The notes under the pieces are model-generated. The model did no database searches, had not been told where the DNA came from, and saw only the letters and a list, made by a program, of their open reading frames with translations. Both the position numbers and the translations under genes were made by a program. This document shows, one piece after another, positions 31,306 through 43,792 of a DNA stretch of 64,000 nt. The DNA is taken from NCBI RefSeq assembly GCF_019578655.1, contig NC_063258.1, forward strand, positions 19,038,802 to 19,102,801. Reading direction: 5' to 3'. Position 1 is the first letter of the stretch, and the number at the start of each line of letters is the position of its first letter. Origin of the DNA: Ricinus communis. Lineage: Eukaryota > Streptophyta > Magnoliopsida > Malpighiales > Euphorbiaceae.

Positions 31306-31943
31306 AGTTAACCACTCTTGTTATCCAAAATTTTATGATCCAACTTAACAAAAATAAGGGACAATTCACTCATGCATTCTAATAACACTCTGATCCAAAC
31401 TACTTCATTATAAGCATCCCAAAAATCAAAATGCTCACATTGTCACTTGTATTATGCATGGATTTATTGAAAACAACATGGTTTCTCCTTTATGTGCATG
31501 GGTTTATGTCTCGTCCTACTTGATCATGAAGTTAATCCCTAATGCCACTCGTCAAGCTTTTTAATTGCATTCCCATGATTCCTTATATCAATCCTTATGT
31601 CATTAGGAGCCCTCGTGCCTAGAGGAATAAGGAATGATGGAGATCTTAATGGTGCAAATCATGAATCAGAGTATTTGGGTGTGTCTCGATTCTCACATTC
31701 TCTCTTTCCTCTAAAAGATTCTTCCACGATCATTCGAAGAATGATATCCTTATGCCATTAGGATCGGTTTCTATGATTGTCGCTTCCATGCGCTTTAACT
31801 CAACACTCATGTTTATGCTCGCTAAATAAACCAAACCATCATACAAGACATAGATTAGATATAGAAGAATAAAAGAAAAGAACAAATGAGAACATAGATA
31901 GGATTTCAGATTTGATAAGGAAAGAAATCGCAAGTTCTTTTAA
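31306..31943 (-). repeat. kb repeat, minus orientation, partial
   Basis: Reversed copy from 'ccaacttaacaaaaataaggg' to 'gatttgataaggaaagaaatcg'. Together with 30986-31305 it forms a head-to-head pair centred near 31305. Confidence 0.5.
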
Positions 31944-33229
31944 TACGAAGCAAACTAGCACAATTAATCCTACTCCAACAAGGAGTCTTAATGATGCAAG
32001 TCCTAATAACTCAAGGAATCCTAAACCAATAAGGAGTCCTGACTCAACTAGGAATCATAATCCAGCAAGGATCCTGATGATATTAGGAGTTCAAGTAACG
32101 AAAGGAATCCTAATTCAACTAAGTCACCCGGTTCGATTCAAATTACAAGTTAATGAGCTTATCCAACACATTTGGGCTAATGAAACATCAAGGCTTGAAG
32201 AATTGATTTAAGTTCAAGGATCATTAAACTAATTTAGCTTATTGGGCTTGAATGAATCTAATCGGGCATAAAAATAGCAATGAAGTTGAATTGGCATAAG
32301 AAGACTTTGGGCCTAACTTATGATACGAACCAAACTAGCACAATGAATCCTACACCAACAAGGACTCTTGATGATGCAAATTCTACTAGCTTAAGGAATT
32401 CTAATTCAATAAGAAGTCTTGACTCAACTAGGAATCCTAATCTTGCAAGGAGTCCTAATGATATTAGGAGTTCAAGCAACGAAAGGAATCCGAATTCAAC
32501 CAGGAGTCCTAGTTCGATTCAAATTGCAAGTCAATGAGCTTATCCAAGACATTTGGGCTAAGGACATATCAAGGCTTGAAGAATTGGATTTAAGTTGAAG
32601 GCTAATTAATCTAATTCAGTTTATTGTGCTTGGATGAATTTAATTAGGCTTAAAAAGACTAGAGAAGCTGAATTGGAGCATATGAAAACTTTGGGCGTAA
32701 CTTGGCTTATGTTTTGAGGCCCATCTATATGACTTATGTAAATTAGGATTTTACGGCTTATTTTGGGCGGCCACACATTTATTTTAACCTAACTAGGACT
32801 TTGTTTAAGTTATCTCTTTTATTAGTAAGGTTATCTTTATCTTAGATGAGATGTAAATCCTTATTAGTTAAGATTTAGGATTTTCTAAGGCCTATGTAAG
32901 GCTAGTACGAATATTGATGTAAGAATTAAGTTGAAGTTGAATGATAATTGGTATTTTTACCTTAAAGCTTGTTTGGTTTGTCTTTGTATTCTTGTTTGAA
33001 TGCAAATCTTACTTATCAAGGAGTTGATCTATCTTTGTGGTGTACTTGGAATTGGCATTTAAGGGACTTAGTTTTGCTTAGATTCTAATTCTTGATCATC
33101 TTTCAAAGTAATCTGTTTCTAACCTTTCTTAAGGGTTGAACTGAATTGGTTCTTGCGGTGTTCATTTCAATGTGTTAGGGGTCCGCAATTCAAAAAAAAT
33201 TTCTCAAGCTTATTCATGGAGGTTCCATA
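31944..33229 (+). repeat. CRM-like LTR with 391-base internal duplication
   Basis: Two tandem copies (31944-32334 and 32335 to about 32725) each hold the Asn-Pro/Arg minisatellite and the start of the LTR. The rest of the LTR runs to 'ggaggttccata'. TEK-2 inserted at its end (TTATC, 33230-33234). In the reading frame the minisatellite gives 'NPTPTRTLDDANSTSLRNSNSIRS'-type wording, the overlap of pol and LTR. Confidence 0.6.
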
Positions 33230-33234
33230 TTATC

Positions 33235-35592
33235 TGTCACAACAAAATTTATTTATTTTTTTTATTAATAATTAATATTCATTAGCATGTTATTAAACAT
33301 GTCATTTGCATCATGATTATATATGATCTATTTTATTATATTATGTGGTAGATAAATAAATTATTTAGTTACATATTGATTTAATTGAAAAGTAATGATT
33401 TTGGACTAAATTGGAAAGTTAGAAAGAAAGAGGATTAAATTGTAATTTGCCTATTTCTACACCAATATACCACCTCTTTCATTTGTTCTTATCTACGTAT
33501 GCTTTCCAATTTCCTTTTCTTCTTTGTCTCTCTCATTTTTCTCCTTTCCTTCTTTAACTTTGATTTTCCAAATCAAACTCTACAAAACTTTTAGTAAGTG
33601 AAAATCAAATTCTTCTTTTAAGCTTGAAAGATTTGGGCTTTCTTAATCAAGGAAAACAAAGGTGAGTAATTTTAATTGCTTGATTTTGCTGTAAATTAGG
33701 GTTAATGATATGAAATTATTGATGATTATGTGTTTTGGAATTGTTTAATCAAGAGTAAACATGCTTTTACTTGTGATCTTGAAGCTGAAATTTCTGGGCA
33801 GATTTTTCACTTATGATTTCGTGACCTTTGAGGCTTTATCTCGAAAATTTTCAATCATGAAAGTTGTAGGTATATGTCTCAAGAATATCTCTATAAAATG
33901 GTATTGCAGATTGTTGAGTGAGTAGGAACTTATGAGGTTCGATTTTGCTGCTGCTCTGTTTTTGGTTCAGCAGGTGACCTGGTTTTTGTGCTGACATTTT
34001 GAGGCATTTAGAGGCTGAACCAAGCAGAGAGTTAAATGAAAGTTGTTCATTTATATATCTAGTATATGTCTGCAAAATTTCATAATTTTTGGTTGAGTAT
34101 AACGTGAGATATGTTGAACTTAATATGGCCTGCCCGAAATTGTTTTAAGCAGAAATCGGCCTTAGGATTCAGATATTTGTTGCTAATTGTGTGTTTCATA
34201 ACTTGAGCTAGAGAAGTCCAAATTGAGTAAAAGTAATGTCTATAGAAACTTTAGAATGTTATCTTTATATCTGGAGATTTCATCAGAAAATTCATTCGTT
34301 TAATTGGTCATTTAATAGGAAACTTTTTGCTGTTCTGTTTAGATGGAAATTTGAGTAGCTGTATAGAAAATGCCATAACTACTTCTATACCAATGATTTT
34401 AAAGTGATTCTTTCTGCTATGGTTTCTATAAAAATGGGAGTGTAATTCTGGAAAATATGAGATTTTTATTAATTGTACATAAATTTTGGTGTAATTTCTA
34501 ATTCAGTACCTACAAGCTGCCTTCATCAACAAATATGTTGATTTGTTGTCATTCATCTCATGCATCATATTAATATCTAGAATATATGTTATTTTGTTGA
34601 AATGTGATATTTTATTGATAGTAAATATATATATATATATTTATGCCTTGTGATTGAATTGTATTTGTATTGAATATGTGAATAGGTTCATCCAAAGGCA
34701 AGGAAGTGGTAAGAGAAAAAGAATAGGATTACTTTGTTATCCTATAACTTTTGGTAAGTATTTAATAGACTAAACTTTGTGTATATCGAGTAGGGACTGC
34801 TGTTTGATTACTTGATAATTTCTTGGTTGACTGAGTTGATATTATTTATGTTTTTGGCTTGCTATAAAGTGAATTGATTGTGATGTGTTGTAAAGTGAAA
34901 TGATTGTGATTAAGGATTGATGACTTTTGTATGGATATTGTGTGATCGGGAAAGCAGAGCCGGGCATATAGCTACCCGAGTATGTGAGATGGCAAGACTG
35001 AGCCGGGCGGATGGTCTTGTCAAGTGGTTACTGAAATTTAAAAATGTGAGGAAATGTAAGGATGAGTCATCTGATCCTAATTTGATAGAAATAATGTGGA
35101 ATTGAATTATTTGACTTGGTTGAGTTTGAGATTATTTGCATTACGTGAGATGAAATTATATGTTTATGAGAATAACTGAAATGGTTGATTTTGTGATTGT
35201 TAGTTAAGTGTTGGTATAATTTTCTGTATTGATAAAGATTTGATAATTCTAGCCTAATATACTATAGTTTAGTAAATTAAATGCTTATTGAGTCGCTAGC
35301 TCATTCCTTAGCAAATTTTTTTTCAAAGTTAGTGCAGTTGTAGATAGCCTTACTGCATTGCTCTTTTGCATCAGTCAATATTATCGTGGGAGGAGTTATC
35401 TAAAGCATTGGGGCATTTTGGGAACTTGTGTGAATTAAACTACTGTATAAATATTTCTTATATATATTAAGCATGTCATGCCACTTAAATTGTATGAATG
35501 TATATTGTAACTAAGTAGTAAATTATGTTTATAAAGTTATATATATATATATATATTGCTATTCAATGGGAAGTTTGAGTTGGGGTGTTACA
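33235..35592 (+). repeat. TEK-2 5' LTR
   Basis: TGTCACAAC to GGTGTTACA. Has a run of TA repeats near 34627 and another near 35540. It lacks short GC-containing pieces near 35350 and 35385 that are present in the 3' LTR near 42650 and 42695. Confidence 0.9.
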
Positions 35593-35597
35593 AATTT

Positions 35598-35609
35598 TGG
35601 TATCAGAGC
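35598..35609 (+). other. TEK-2 primer-binding site, initiator tRNA-Met
   Basis: TGGTATCAGAGC five bases after the LTR end. Confidence 0.9.
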
Positions 35610-35786
35610 GGGGATTAGACCATTGGGACATAAGTTTGAGTACTTATATTTATGTTTATGTTATGTTATATGAAGGTGTGTATGTGTTGTGATATGTTAA
35701 AGTGAGTTGGAATTTTTAATATGTTCCAATATGTTAAATGCATGTGTGATTGAATTGATGGGAATAGAGGGGATTAAGAGCATAAG

Positions 35787-36930
35787 ATGCAAGCATATAG
35801 TAATTATGCACAACCATTTATTGTTGTGAAGTTTGTTAATGATATAGGCATGGATGAGCACTCCACTGGCCCAGTAGGTTCACATGAGTCAGTTCATGCA
35901 TATCATATTGAACAAGAACAGATGCATGAAAATGAAGAGTCACAAGGAAAAGCTGAAGGGTATGCTCAGCAAATAGCTGAAGAGTTAAGAAGATTAGCTC
36001 AACAATGTACCACCACCTCCACTAAACGTGCACTGCATTGGATGCAAACTTTGGAAAGTTAAGAAAGCATGGCGGGAAAGAGTTTGAGGGGACAACTGAT
36101 CCAATTGTAGCAGAGGAATGGCTAAAGTCTGTTAAAGGTGTGTTTACACAATTTAATACCCAACTGACAACCCAAATGAAAGTGAGGTATGCAACCTCAT
36201 TATTTCTTAAGGATGCTAGAAATCGGTGGGAGACAGTCCCAGTGTAGCCAAACACAACCATTGACAATGACATGGGAAGAATTCTTAAAGGAGTTCAAGA
36301 TGAAGTATATGCCACCGATATCAAGAGAGGAAGAAACTTGAATTCCTTGAATTGAAACAAAATGAGATGTCATTACGAGCTATGAATTACAATTTACAAG
36401 GTTATCTAGGTATGCACCCGGAGGAAGTGGCAACCGATGAACTCAAGAGAAATAGATTTGAGAGGGGTTTGAGATTGGAGATTCGTGAAAAGTTGGCGGT
36501 GCAACCACCTACCTTTATTGCTTTATTGGAAGTCGCAACAAGAGCGGGAAGAATTATTCTTAGAAAGAAATATATTAAAAGCAAGGAAAAGAAGATAATT
36601 GGGACATTTACTCCATCTTTCTCTAGAGGTACCTCATTTACACCTAGGGGAGGATCGGGGAGGTCGTGAGGAGGTTTTAGAGGAAGGGGTAGTTATCAGT
36701 TTAGAGGGCCAAGTAGTATAACTTTGGGTAGAAGTGGTGGATCGTTGAACATGCGAGGTAATTCGGGTTTCTTGGTAGAGGATATAGACCCGTTTGTGGC
36801 ACTTGTGGAAGGACCCATTCGGAGAGTGTTGGGGACCGAGAGTGCAGGTTTGTTATAGATGTGGGAAACCTAGGCATTATGCCAATGAGTGTGTGGTAGG
36901 TAGAGGAGCATCGAGTACCTACCATTTAGG
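35787..36930 (+). pseudogene. TEK-2 gag
   Basis: The N-terminal part (35787-36062, to 'CTTTSTKRALHWMQTLES') is in one frame. From 36038 the gag core is in another ('GKLRKHGGKEFEGTTDPIVAEEWL', 'KVRYATSLFLKDARNRWETV') up to a stop at 36247. A third frame (36352-36669) carries 'VATDELKRNRFERGLRLEIREKLAVQ' and stops in a Gly/Ser/Arg-rich stretch. The zinc knuckle 'CYRCGKPRHYANEC' (C-x2-C-x4-H-x4-C, about 36857-36898) is in the frame that goes on into protease. Gag forms the particle and binds RNA. At least three breaks. Confidence 0.8.
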
Positions 36931-37735
36931 AGGACAAAGTAATGTTGGGGATAATGTAGTACCTACAACGACTGGTCGTGGAAGAGGTAGGGGAGGTAGA
37001 AGTGCACAGAAAGATATGTCCATATTGAAGATGCGAACCAATCCTTACCGCAGTGAGTGTATGTTACGAGGTGAAGCAACTACTTCTCCAGAGATAATAA
37101 CTGGTATAATTCCTATTTGTAGGCATGATGCATATGTGTTAGTTGACCTCGGATCTACATGTTCATTCATTTCATGTGATTTTGCATTGAAAATGCATTG
37201 TGCCATTGAATCTTTAGGACATGATATTTGTGTTTCGATGCCTGCTGGAGGAGTAATAATGGTGAATACTGTAGTTCGGGCTTGTTCTGTGATGATTTGT
37301 GGTACAAATATGTCAGTAGACCTAATTGTGATCAATTTGCGAGATTTTGATGTGATATTGGGAATGGATTGGTTATCTAGAAATCATGTCATAGTTGACT
37401 GTTTAACGAAGGAAGTAAAAATGGTTGTAGATGGGGAAATAAAAATAGTGTTCACGGGTGACAGGAAAATTGTACCTACATGTTTGATTTCTGCTGCTAC
37501 TGCTTTTCATTTAATGAAATTTGGGTGTGATGCTTATCTTGTGAATGTGGTAGACACCGGAATTGTTAGTCCAGGGGTTTCAGAGGTACCAATAGTCAAA
37601 GAATTCCTAGATGTATTTCTAGAAGAATTACCTGGATTGCCACCTCAACGAGAAGTGGATTTTGAAATTGAAACTATTCCAGGAGTTGCTCCTATTTCTA
37701 TAGCACCTTACAGAATGGCACCGACAGAATTATAG
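36931..37735 (+). pseudogene. TEK-2 aspartic protease and linker
   Basis: Same frame as the zinc knuckle. The protease active site reads 'YVLVDLGSTCSFIS' (Asp codon about 37144); the Asp is kept, and 'DLG' stands where DSG or DTG is usual. 'VILGMDWL' (about 37354) is the second conserved motif. The linker with 'EFLDVFLEELPGLPP' leads to RT. The frame ends in TAG at 37733-37735, after which RT continues in the same frame, so only this stop separates them. Confidence 0.8.
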
Positions 37736-37738
37736 GAA

Positions 37739-38824
37739 TTGAAAAAGCAACTTGAGGATTTATTGGAGAAAGGTTATATTCGACCTAGTATATCACCGTG
37801 GGGAGCTCCAGTTTTGTTTATGAAGAAAAAGGATGGAAGTATGAGACTTTGCATTGATTATAGGAAGTTGAACCAAGTTACTATCAAGAACAAATATCCT
37901 TTACCTCGCATTGATGATTTGCTTGATCAACTCAGAGGGGCAGCTGTATTCTCTAAAATTGATTTGAGATCTGGGTATTGGCAATTAAAGGTTAGAGAGA
38001 CTTCTATACCTAAAACGGCATTTCAGACACGATATGGTCATTATGAGTGTGTTGTTATGCCATTTGGTTTGACCAATGCACCTGCAGCATTCATGTCTTT
38101 GATGAATAATATTTTTCAACCGTATCTTGATCAATTTGTGATAGTCTTCATTGATGATATTCTGATATACTCTAGAAATTCTGAAGACCATGAACATCAT
38201 TTAAGAATAGTATTACAAACTTTGAGAGAAAAACAGTTATATGGTAAGTTCAGTAAATGTGAGTTCTGGATGAATAACATTGTATTTTTGGGGCATATTA
38301 TATCTGCACAAGGTGTTCAATCGGACCCATCTAAGGTGAAGGCTATTCAGGAGTGGGAATCACCAAGAAATATTTCAGAAGTTCGTAGTTTTCTGGGATT
38401 GGTTGGGTACTATAGAAGATTCATGAAGAACTTCTCCATTTTAGCAAAGCCATTGACTAATTTGTTAAAGAAACAAGTGACTTTTCAGTGGAATGATAAA
38501 TGTCAAGCTAGTTTTGAGGAGTTGAAAAATAGATTGATTACAGCACCTATACTTACATTACCTATACAAGGAGGGGAATATATAGTCTATACAGATGCTT
38601 CACTTAATGGTTTGGGTTGTGTATTGATGCAGAATGGAAGGGTTATTGCTTATGCTTCTAGACAACTTAAACCTCATGAACAAAATTATCCTACACATGA
38701 TTTAGAATTGGTACGTAATTATACATGCTTTGAAAACTTGGAGACATTATCTTTATGGAGAGACATTTCGGATATTCAACGACCACAAAAGCTTAAAGTA
38801 CATACCTACACGGGAAAGAGTTGA
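37739..38824 (+). pseudogene. TEK-2 reverse transcriptase and RNase H
   Basis: A long open stretch of 361 residues. RT motifs are '[25 protein letters not shown]', '[13 protein letters not shown]', '[13 protein letters not shown]' and an intact catalytic box, '[12 protein letters not shown]' (about 38139-38172). '[12 protein letters not shown]' is followed by RNase H '[18 protein letters not shown]' with the catalytic TDAS (about 38587) and 'YPTHDLEL'. The sequence then shifts frame near 38712 and the rest of RNase H continues as noise until 38821. This is the best-kept RT domain in the window. Confidence 0.85.
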
Positions 38825-40060
38825 ACCTCAGGCAACGAAGATGGATGGAATTGTTGAAGGATTATGATTGTACCATTGATTATCACCCAGGAAAAGCAAA
38901 TGTTGTGGCAGATGAACTTAGTAGGAAGACTTTGGAAAGGGTTGCAGGTATGATTTCAGATCAGATGAGTTCCTTAATTTCGCTAAGAGCTATGGATATG
39001 CATTTTTCTATAAAGAATGGGGTATTATTGACTACAATGAAGACTAGTCCCCAGATACTAGATGAGATCAAACATGCACAAGGTAGTGATGCATACTTAA
39101 AGAAGTTACAGAAGAAGGTGCAAGATGGTAAGACAAGTGAACTAATCGAGCGAGATGATGGAATGTGGGTTATGAAAACCAGAGTATATGTACCTAATGT
39201 AGCCGCATTGAAACAAAAGATTCTTTGGGAGGCTCACAATTCTCCTTATTCAATGCACCCAGGGAGTACAAAAATGTATAACAATTTGAAGCCACATTAT
39301 TGGTGGTCAGGCATGAAGAGGGAAGTTGCAGAATATGTAGCTAAATGCCTAACTTGTCAACAAGTGAAAGCAGAACATCAATCACCTGCAGGTAAATTAC
39401 AATCTTTAATTATACCTGAGTGAAAATGGGAAAGAATTACTATGGACTTTGTTGTCGGTTTGCCTCGCACTTTTAGGAGAAATGATGCTATTTGGGTAAT
39501 AGTTGATAGGTTAACAAAATCAGCGCACTTTTTACCTATTCAACAGAATGATTCATTGGATAAGCTAGCCAACTTGTATGTGAAAGAAATTGTTAGGTTG
39601 CATGGTGTACCTATCTCCATTGTTTCGCATGTGGGATCCTCGGTTTACATCTCATTTCTAGAAGAGCTTACAAGTGGCAATGGGAACTAAATTGCATTTC
39701 AGTACTGCTTTTCATCCTCAAACAGATGGGCAATCTGAGAGAACCATTCAAACTTTTGAAGACATGTTACGGGCTTGTGCATTAGAGTATAGCCGGAAAT
39801 TGGGATGAACAGTACCACTTATGGAATTTGCTTATAATAATAGTTTTCATTCTAGTATTGGTATGCCACCATACGAGGCATTATATGGGAGAAAATGTAG
39901 AAGCCCTATATGTTGGGATGTAGAAGGGTTGAGACAATTGGAAGGTCCTGAAATTATTCAAGAAACAGTAGACAAGATACAAGTTGCGGGCGAGTGTATC
40001 AAGGCCGCACAAGATAGATGTAAAAGCTATGCGATAAACACGAAGGGAAATTGAGTATGA
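38821..40060 (+). pseudogene. TEK-2 integrase
   Basis: Begins with the end of RNase H ('[22 protein letters not shown]'). The zinc-binding HHCC segment is visible: '[11 protein letters not shown]' and '[11 protein letters not shown]' (about 39235-39375). A TGA at 39421, where a TGG Trp codon is seen in TEK-1, interrupts the frame. The core follows with 'MDFVVGLPRT' and 'VIVDRLTKSAHFLPI' (from 39442), then a frame change near 39665. '[19 protein letters not shown]' (about 39715-39775) carries the Glu of the DDE triad in a different frame, and 39821-40054 has 'EFAYNNSFHSSIGMPPYEALYG'. Confidence 0.8.
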
Positions 40061-40497
40061 AGTTGGGGATAAGGTTTTCTTGAGAGTATCACCATGGAGG
40101 GTATCCTTCGATTTGGTAAACAAGGTAAACTAAGTCCTCGATATATCTAGGGCCGTATGAGATTTTAGAGCGGGTTGGTCCTTTAGCCTATAGACTTGCA
40201 TTACCCCCAGAGTTAGCTCAAGTACATAATGTTTTCCATGTTTCTATGCTTCGACGATATCGATCTGATCCTAGCCATGTCATCAAGATACCAGAAATTG
40301 AAGTTTCTGAGAAACTCACATATGTTGAAGAATCGATTCAGATATTAGACCGACAGGTTAGAAAATTAAGAAACAAGGAAATTCCTATGGTAAAGGTGAA
40401 ATGGAGTCAACATTCATCTAAGGAAGCAACTTGGGAAGTAGAGAAGCATATGATGGATAAATACCCGAGCTTATTTGGCATGTCTGTTGGCGATTAG
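40061..40497 (+). pseudogene. TEK-2 integrase C-terminus and chromodomain
   Basis: After a frame change near 40054, '[18 protein letters not shown]'-type wording shows further small frame changes. From 40246 the frame is open to the end: '[12 protein letters not shown]', then '[31 protein letters not shown]', a chromodomain-type end. It matches TEK-1 at 17138-17387. The stop is at about 40497, 39 bases before the 3' LTR. The purine tract there ('taagtgggtagcaat') is weaker than the one of TEK-1. Confidence 0.75.
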
Positions 40498-40535
40498 TTA
40501 AATTCGGGGACGAAATTTTCTAAGTGGGTAGCAAT

Positions 40536-42902
40536 TGTCACAACCAAATTTATTTATTTATTTTTTATTAATAATTAATATTCATTAGCATGTCATTAAA
40601 CATGTCATTTACATCATGATTATATATGATCTATTTTATTATATTACGTGGTAGATAAATAAATTATTTAGTTACATATTGATTTAATTGAAAAGTAATG
40701 ATTTTGGACTAAATTGGAAAGTTAGAAAGAAAGAGGATTAAATTGTAATTTGCCTATTTCTACACCAATATACCACCTCTTTCATTTGTTCTTATCTACG
40801 TATGCTTTCCAATTTCCTTTTCTTCTTTGTCTCTCTCATTTTTCTCCTTTCGTTCTTCAACTTTGATTTTCCAAATTAAACTCTACAAAACTTTTAGTAA
40901 GTGAAAATCAAATTCTTCTTTTAAGCTTGAAAGATTTGGGCTTTCTTAATCAAGGAAAACAAAGGTGAGTAATTTTAATTGCTTGATTTTACTGTAAATT
41001 AGGGTTCATGATATGAAATTGTTGATGATTATGTGTTTTGGAATTGTTTAATCAAGAGTAAACATGCTTTTACTTGTGATCTTGAAGCTAAAATTTCTGG
41101 GCAGATTTTTCACTTATGATTTCGTGACTTTGAGGCTTTATCTCTAAAATTTTCAATCATGAAAGTTGTAGGTATATGTCTCAAGAATATCTCTGTAAAA
41201 TGGTTTTGCAGATTGTTGAGTGAGTAGGAACTTATGAGGTTCGAATTTGCTGCTGCTCTGTTTTTGGTTCAGCAGGTGACCTAGTTTTTGTGCTGACATT
41301 TTGAGGTATTTAGATGCTGAACCAAGCAGAGAGTTAAACATGAAAGTTGTTCATTTATATATCTAGTATATGTCTGCAAAATTTCATAATTGTTGGTTGA
41401 GTATAACGTGAGATATGTTGAACTTAATATGGCCTGCCCGAAACTGTTTTAAGCAGAAATCGGGCTTAGGATTCAGAAATTTGTTGCTAATTGTGTGTTT
41501 CATAACTTGAGCTAGAGAAGTCCAAATTGAGTAAAATTAGTGTCTATAGAAACTTTAGAATGTTAAATTTATATCTGAAGAGTTTCATCAGAAAATTCAT
41601 TCGTTTGATTGGTCATTTAATAGGAAACTTTTTGCTGTTCTGTTTAGATGGAAATTTGAGCAGCTGTATAGAAAATGCCATAACTATTTCTATACCAATG
41701 ATTTTGAAGTGATTCTTTCTGCTATGGTTTCTATAAAAATGGGAGTGTAATTCTGGAAAATATGAGATTTTTATTAATTGTACATAAATTTTGGTGTAAT
41801 TTCTAATTCAGTACCTACAAGCTGCCTTCATCAACAAATATGTTGATTTGTTGTCATTCATCTCATGCATCATATTAATATCTAGAATATATGTTATTTT
41901 GTTGAAATGTGATATTTTATTGATAGTAAATATATATATATATTTATGCCTTGTGATTGAATTGTATTTGTATTGAATATGTGAATAGGTTCATCCAAAG
42001 GCAAGGAAGTGGTAAGAGAAAAAGAATAGGATTACTTTGTTATCCTATAACTTTTGGTAAGTATTTAATAGACTAAACTTTGTGTATATCGAGTAGGAAC
42101 TGCTGTTTGATTACTTGATAATTTCTTGGTTGACTGAGTTGATATTATTTATGTTTTTGGCTTGCTATAAAGTGAATTGATTGTGATGTGTTGTGAAGTG
42201 AAATGATTGTGATTAAGGATTGATGACTTTTGTATGGATATTGTGTGATCGGGAAAGCAGAGCCGGGCGAATAGCTACCCGAGTATGTGAGATGGCAAGA
42301 CTGAGCCGGGCGGATAGTCTTGTCAAGTGGTTACTGAAATTTAAAAATGTGAGGAAATGTAAGGATGAGTCATCTGATCCTAATTTGATAGAAATAATGT
42401 GGAATTGAATTATTTGACTTGGTTGAGTTTGAGATTATTTGCATTACGTGAGATGAAATTATATGTTTATGAGAATAACTGAAATGGTTGATTTTGTGAT
42501 TGTTAGTTAAGTGTTGGTATAATTTTCTGTATTGATAAAGATTTGATAATTCTAGCCTAATATACTATAGTTTAGTAAATTAAATGCTTATTGAGTCGCT
42601 AGCTCATTCCTTAGCAAATTTTTTTTTCAAAGTTAGTGCGCTTGTAGATAGCCTTAGGCCGTGCATTGCTCTTTTGCATCAGTCAATATTATCAGGTGGG
42701 CCAGAGGAGTTATCTAAAGCATTGGGGCATTTTGGGAACTTGTGTGAATTAAACTATTGTATAAATATTTCTTATATATATTAAGTATGTCATGCCACTT
42801 AAATTGTATGAATGTATATTGTAACTAAGTAGTAAATTATGTTTATAAAGTTATATATATATATATTGCTATTCAATGGGAAGTTTGAGTTGGGGTGTTA
42901 CA
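40536..42902 (+). repeat. TEK-2 3' LTR
   Basis: 2367 bases, TGTCACAACC to GGTGTTACA, followed by TTATC. Near-identical to the 5' LTR apart from scattered base changes, TA-repeat length and two short GC-containing segments missing from the 5' LTR. Confidence 0.9.
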
Positions 42903-43046
42903 TTATCTTTATTCTTTTCCATGGCTAAGCATAAGTTTAAGTAAAAAAAATGGAATTGTAACTAAATATTTTTGCATGATCAAGTCAAATTGATTTAAAC
43001 ATAATGATAGACAGAGAATACAAAAAAAAGGAAGGACGTGAGCATA

Positions 43047-43093
43047 GAAAGGAAGGATGTGAGCATAGACTTATCCCTCACATCCTTCCTTTC
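43047..43093. repeat. Hairpin at head-to-head junction of the array
   Basis: Perfect 17-base arms (43047-43063 and 43077-43093: GAAAGGAAGGATGTGAG and its complement) around a 13-base loop. It marks the point where kb-repeat orientation flips. Confidence 0.85.
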
Positions 43094-43792
43094 TCTTATG
43101 TTTAAATCAATTTGATTTGATCCTTATGCTTAGCCGTATGGAAGAGATCAAAGAACTTATGATTTCTTTCTTTATCTGATATGAAATTTTACCTATATTC
43201 TCATTTTGTTTGTTTCTTTTGTGTTACTCTTTCTAATCTATATCTAGTATGATGGTTTCGTTTTATTTTAGGAGCATAAACATGAGTGTCGAGTGAGAAC
43301 GCATGGAAGAGGCAATCATAGGCACCGATCCAATGCTTATAAGAATGCGAAGATAGAAAATTAGTTGATCGAGTAATGATATCGTTCTCTGAATAATCAT
43401 AGAGGAGTCTTTTAGAGGAAAGACGAAACAACGTGAATCGAGGCAATGCCTAAATATTCAAGATTCAGGATTTGCATCATTGGGATCTCCATCCTTCTTT
43501 GTTCTTCTAGGCACGAGGACTCCTGGTTACGTAAGGTTTAGCATAAGGAATCATGGGAACACAATTGACAAGCTTGACCTGTGGCATTGAGCTTTTGCTT
43601 GATGATTAAGCAGGACGAGATGTAAACCCACACGTGTAAAGGATAAATCATGTTGTTGTCGATTATTCTAAGAATAATACAAGCTGAAATTCAAGCGATT
43701 TTATGTTTGAAATGTATATAATGAAGTAATTTGGATCGGAGTATCTTCAAGTAGGCCCACAAGAATTTATCCTTATTTTTGTTAAGTTGGCT

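Larger units (their letters stand above)
33235..42902 (+). mobile_element. TEK-2: full-length Tekay/Del-like chromovirus
   Basis: A 9668-base element with LTRs of 2358 and 2367 bases, initiator-tRNA-Met primer site, gag, protease, reverse transcriptase, RNase H, integrase and chromodomain in order, and a perfect target duplication TTATC at 33230-33234 and 42903-42907. LTR pairs look about 98-99% alike by eye, so the insertion is young relative to its neighbours. The coding region has several frame changes and stops. Long LTRs and a C-terminal chromodomain fit the Tekay/Del clade. Confidence 0.92.

Noticed and set aside
34917..35105. 62-residue open frame repeated at 42220-42408
   Set aside because: Lies in both LTRs of TEK-2, so the repetition is expected. 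No known function in LTRs of this clade.
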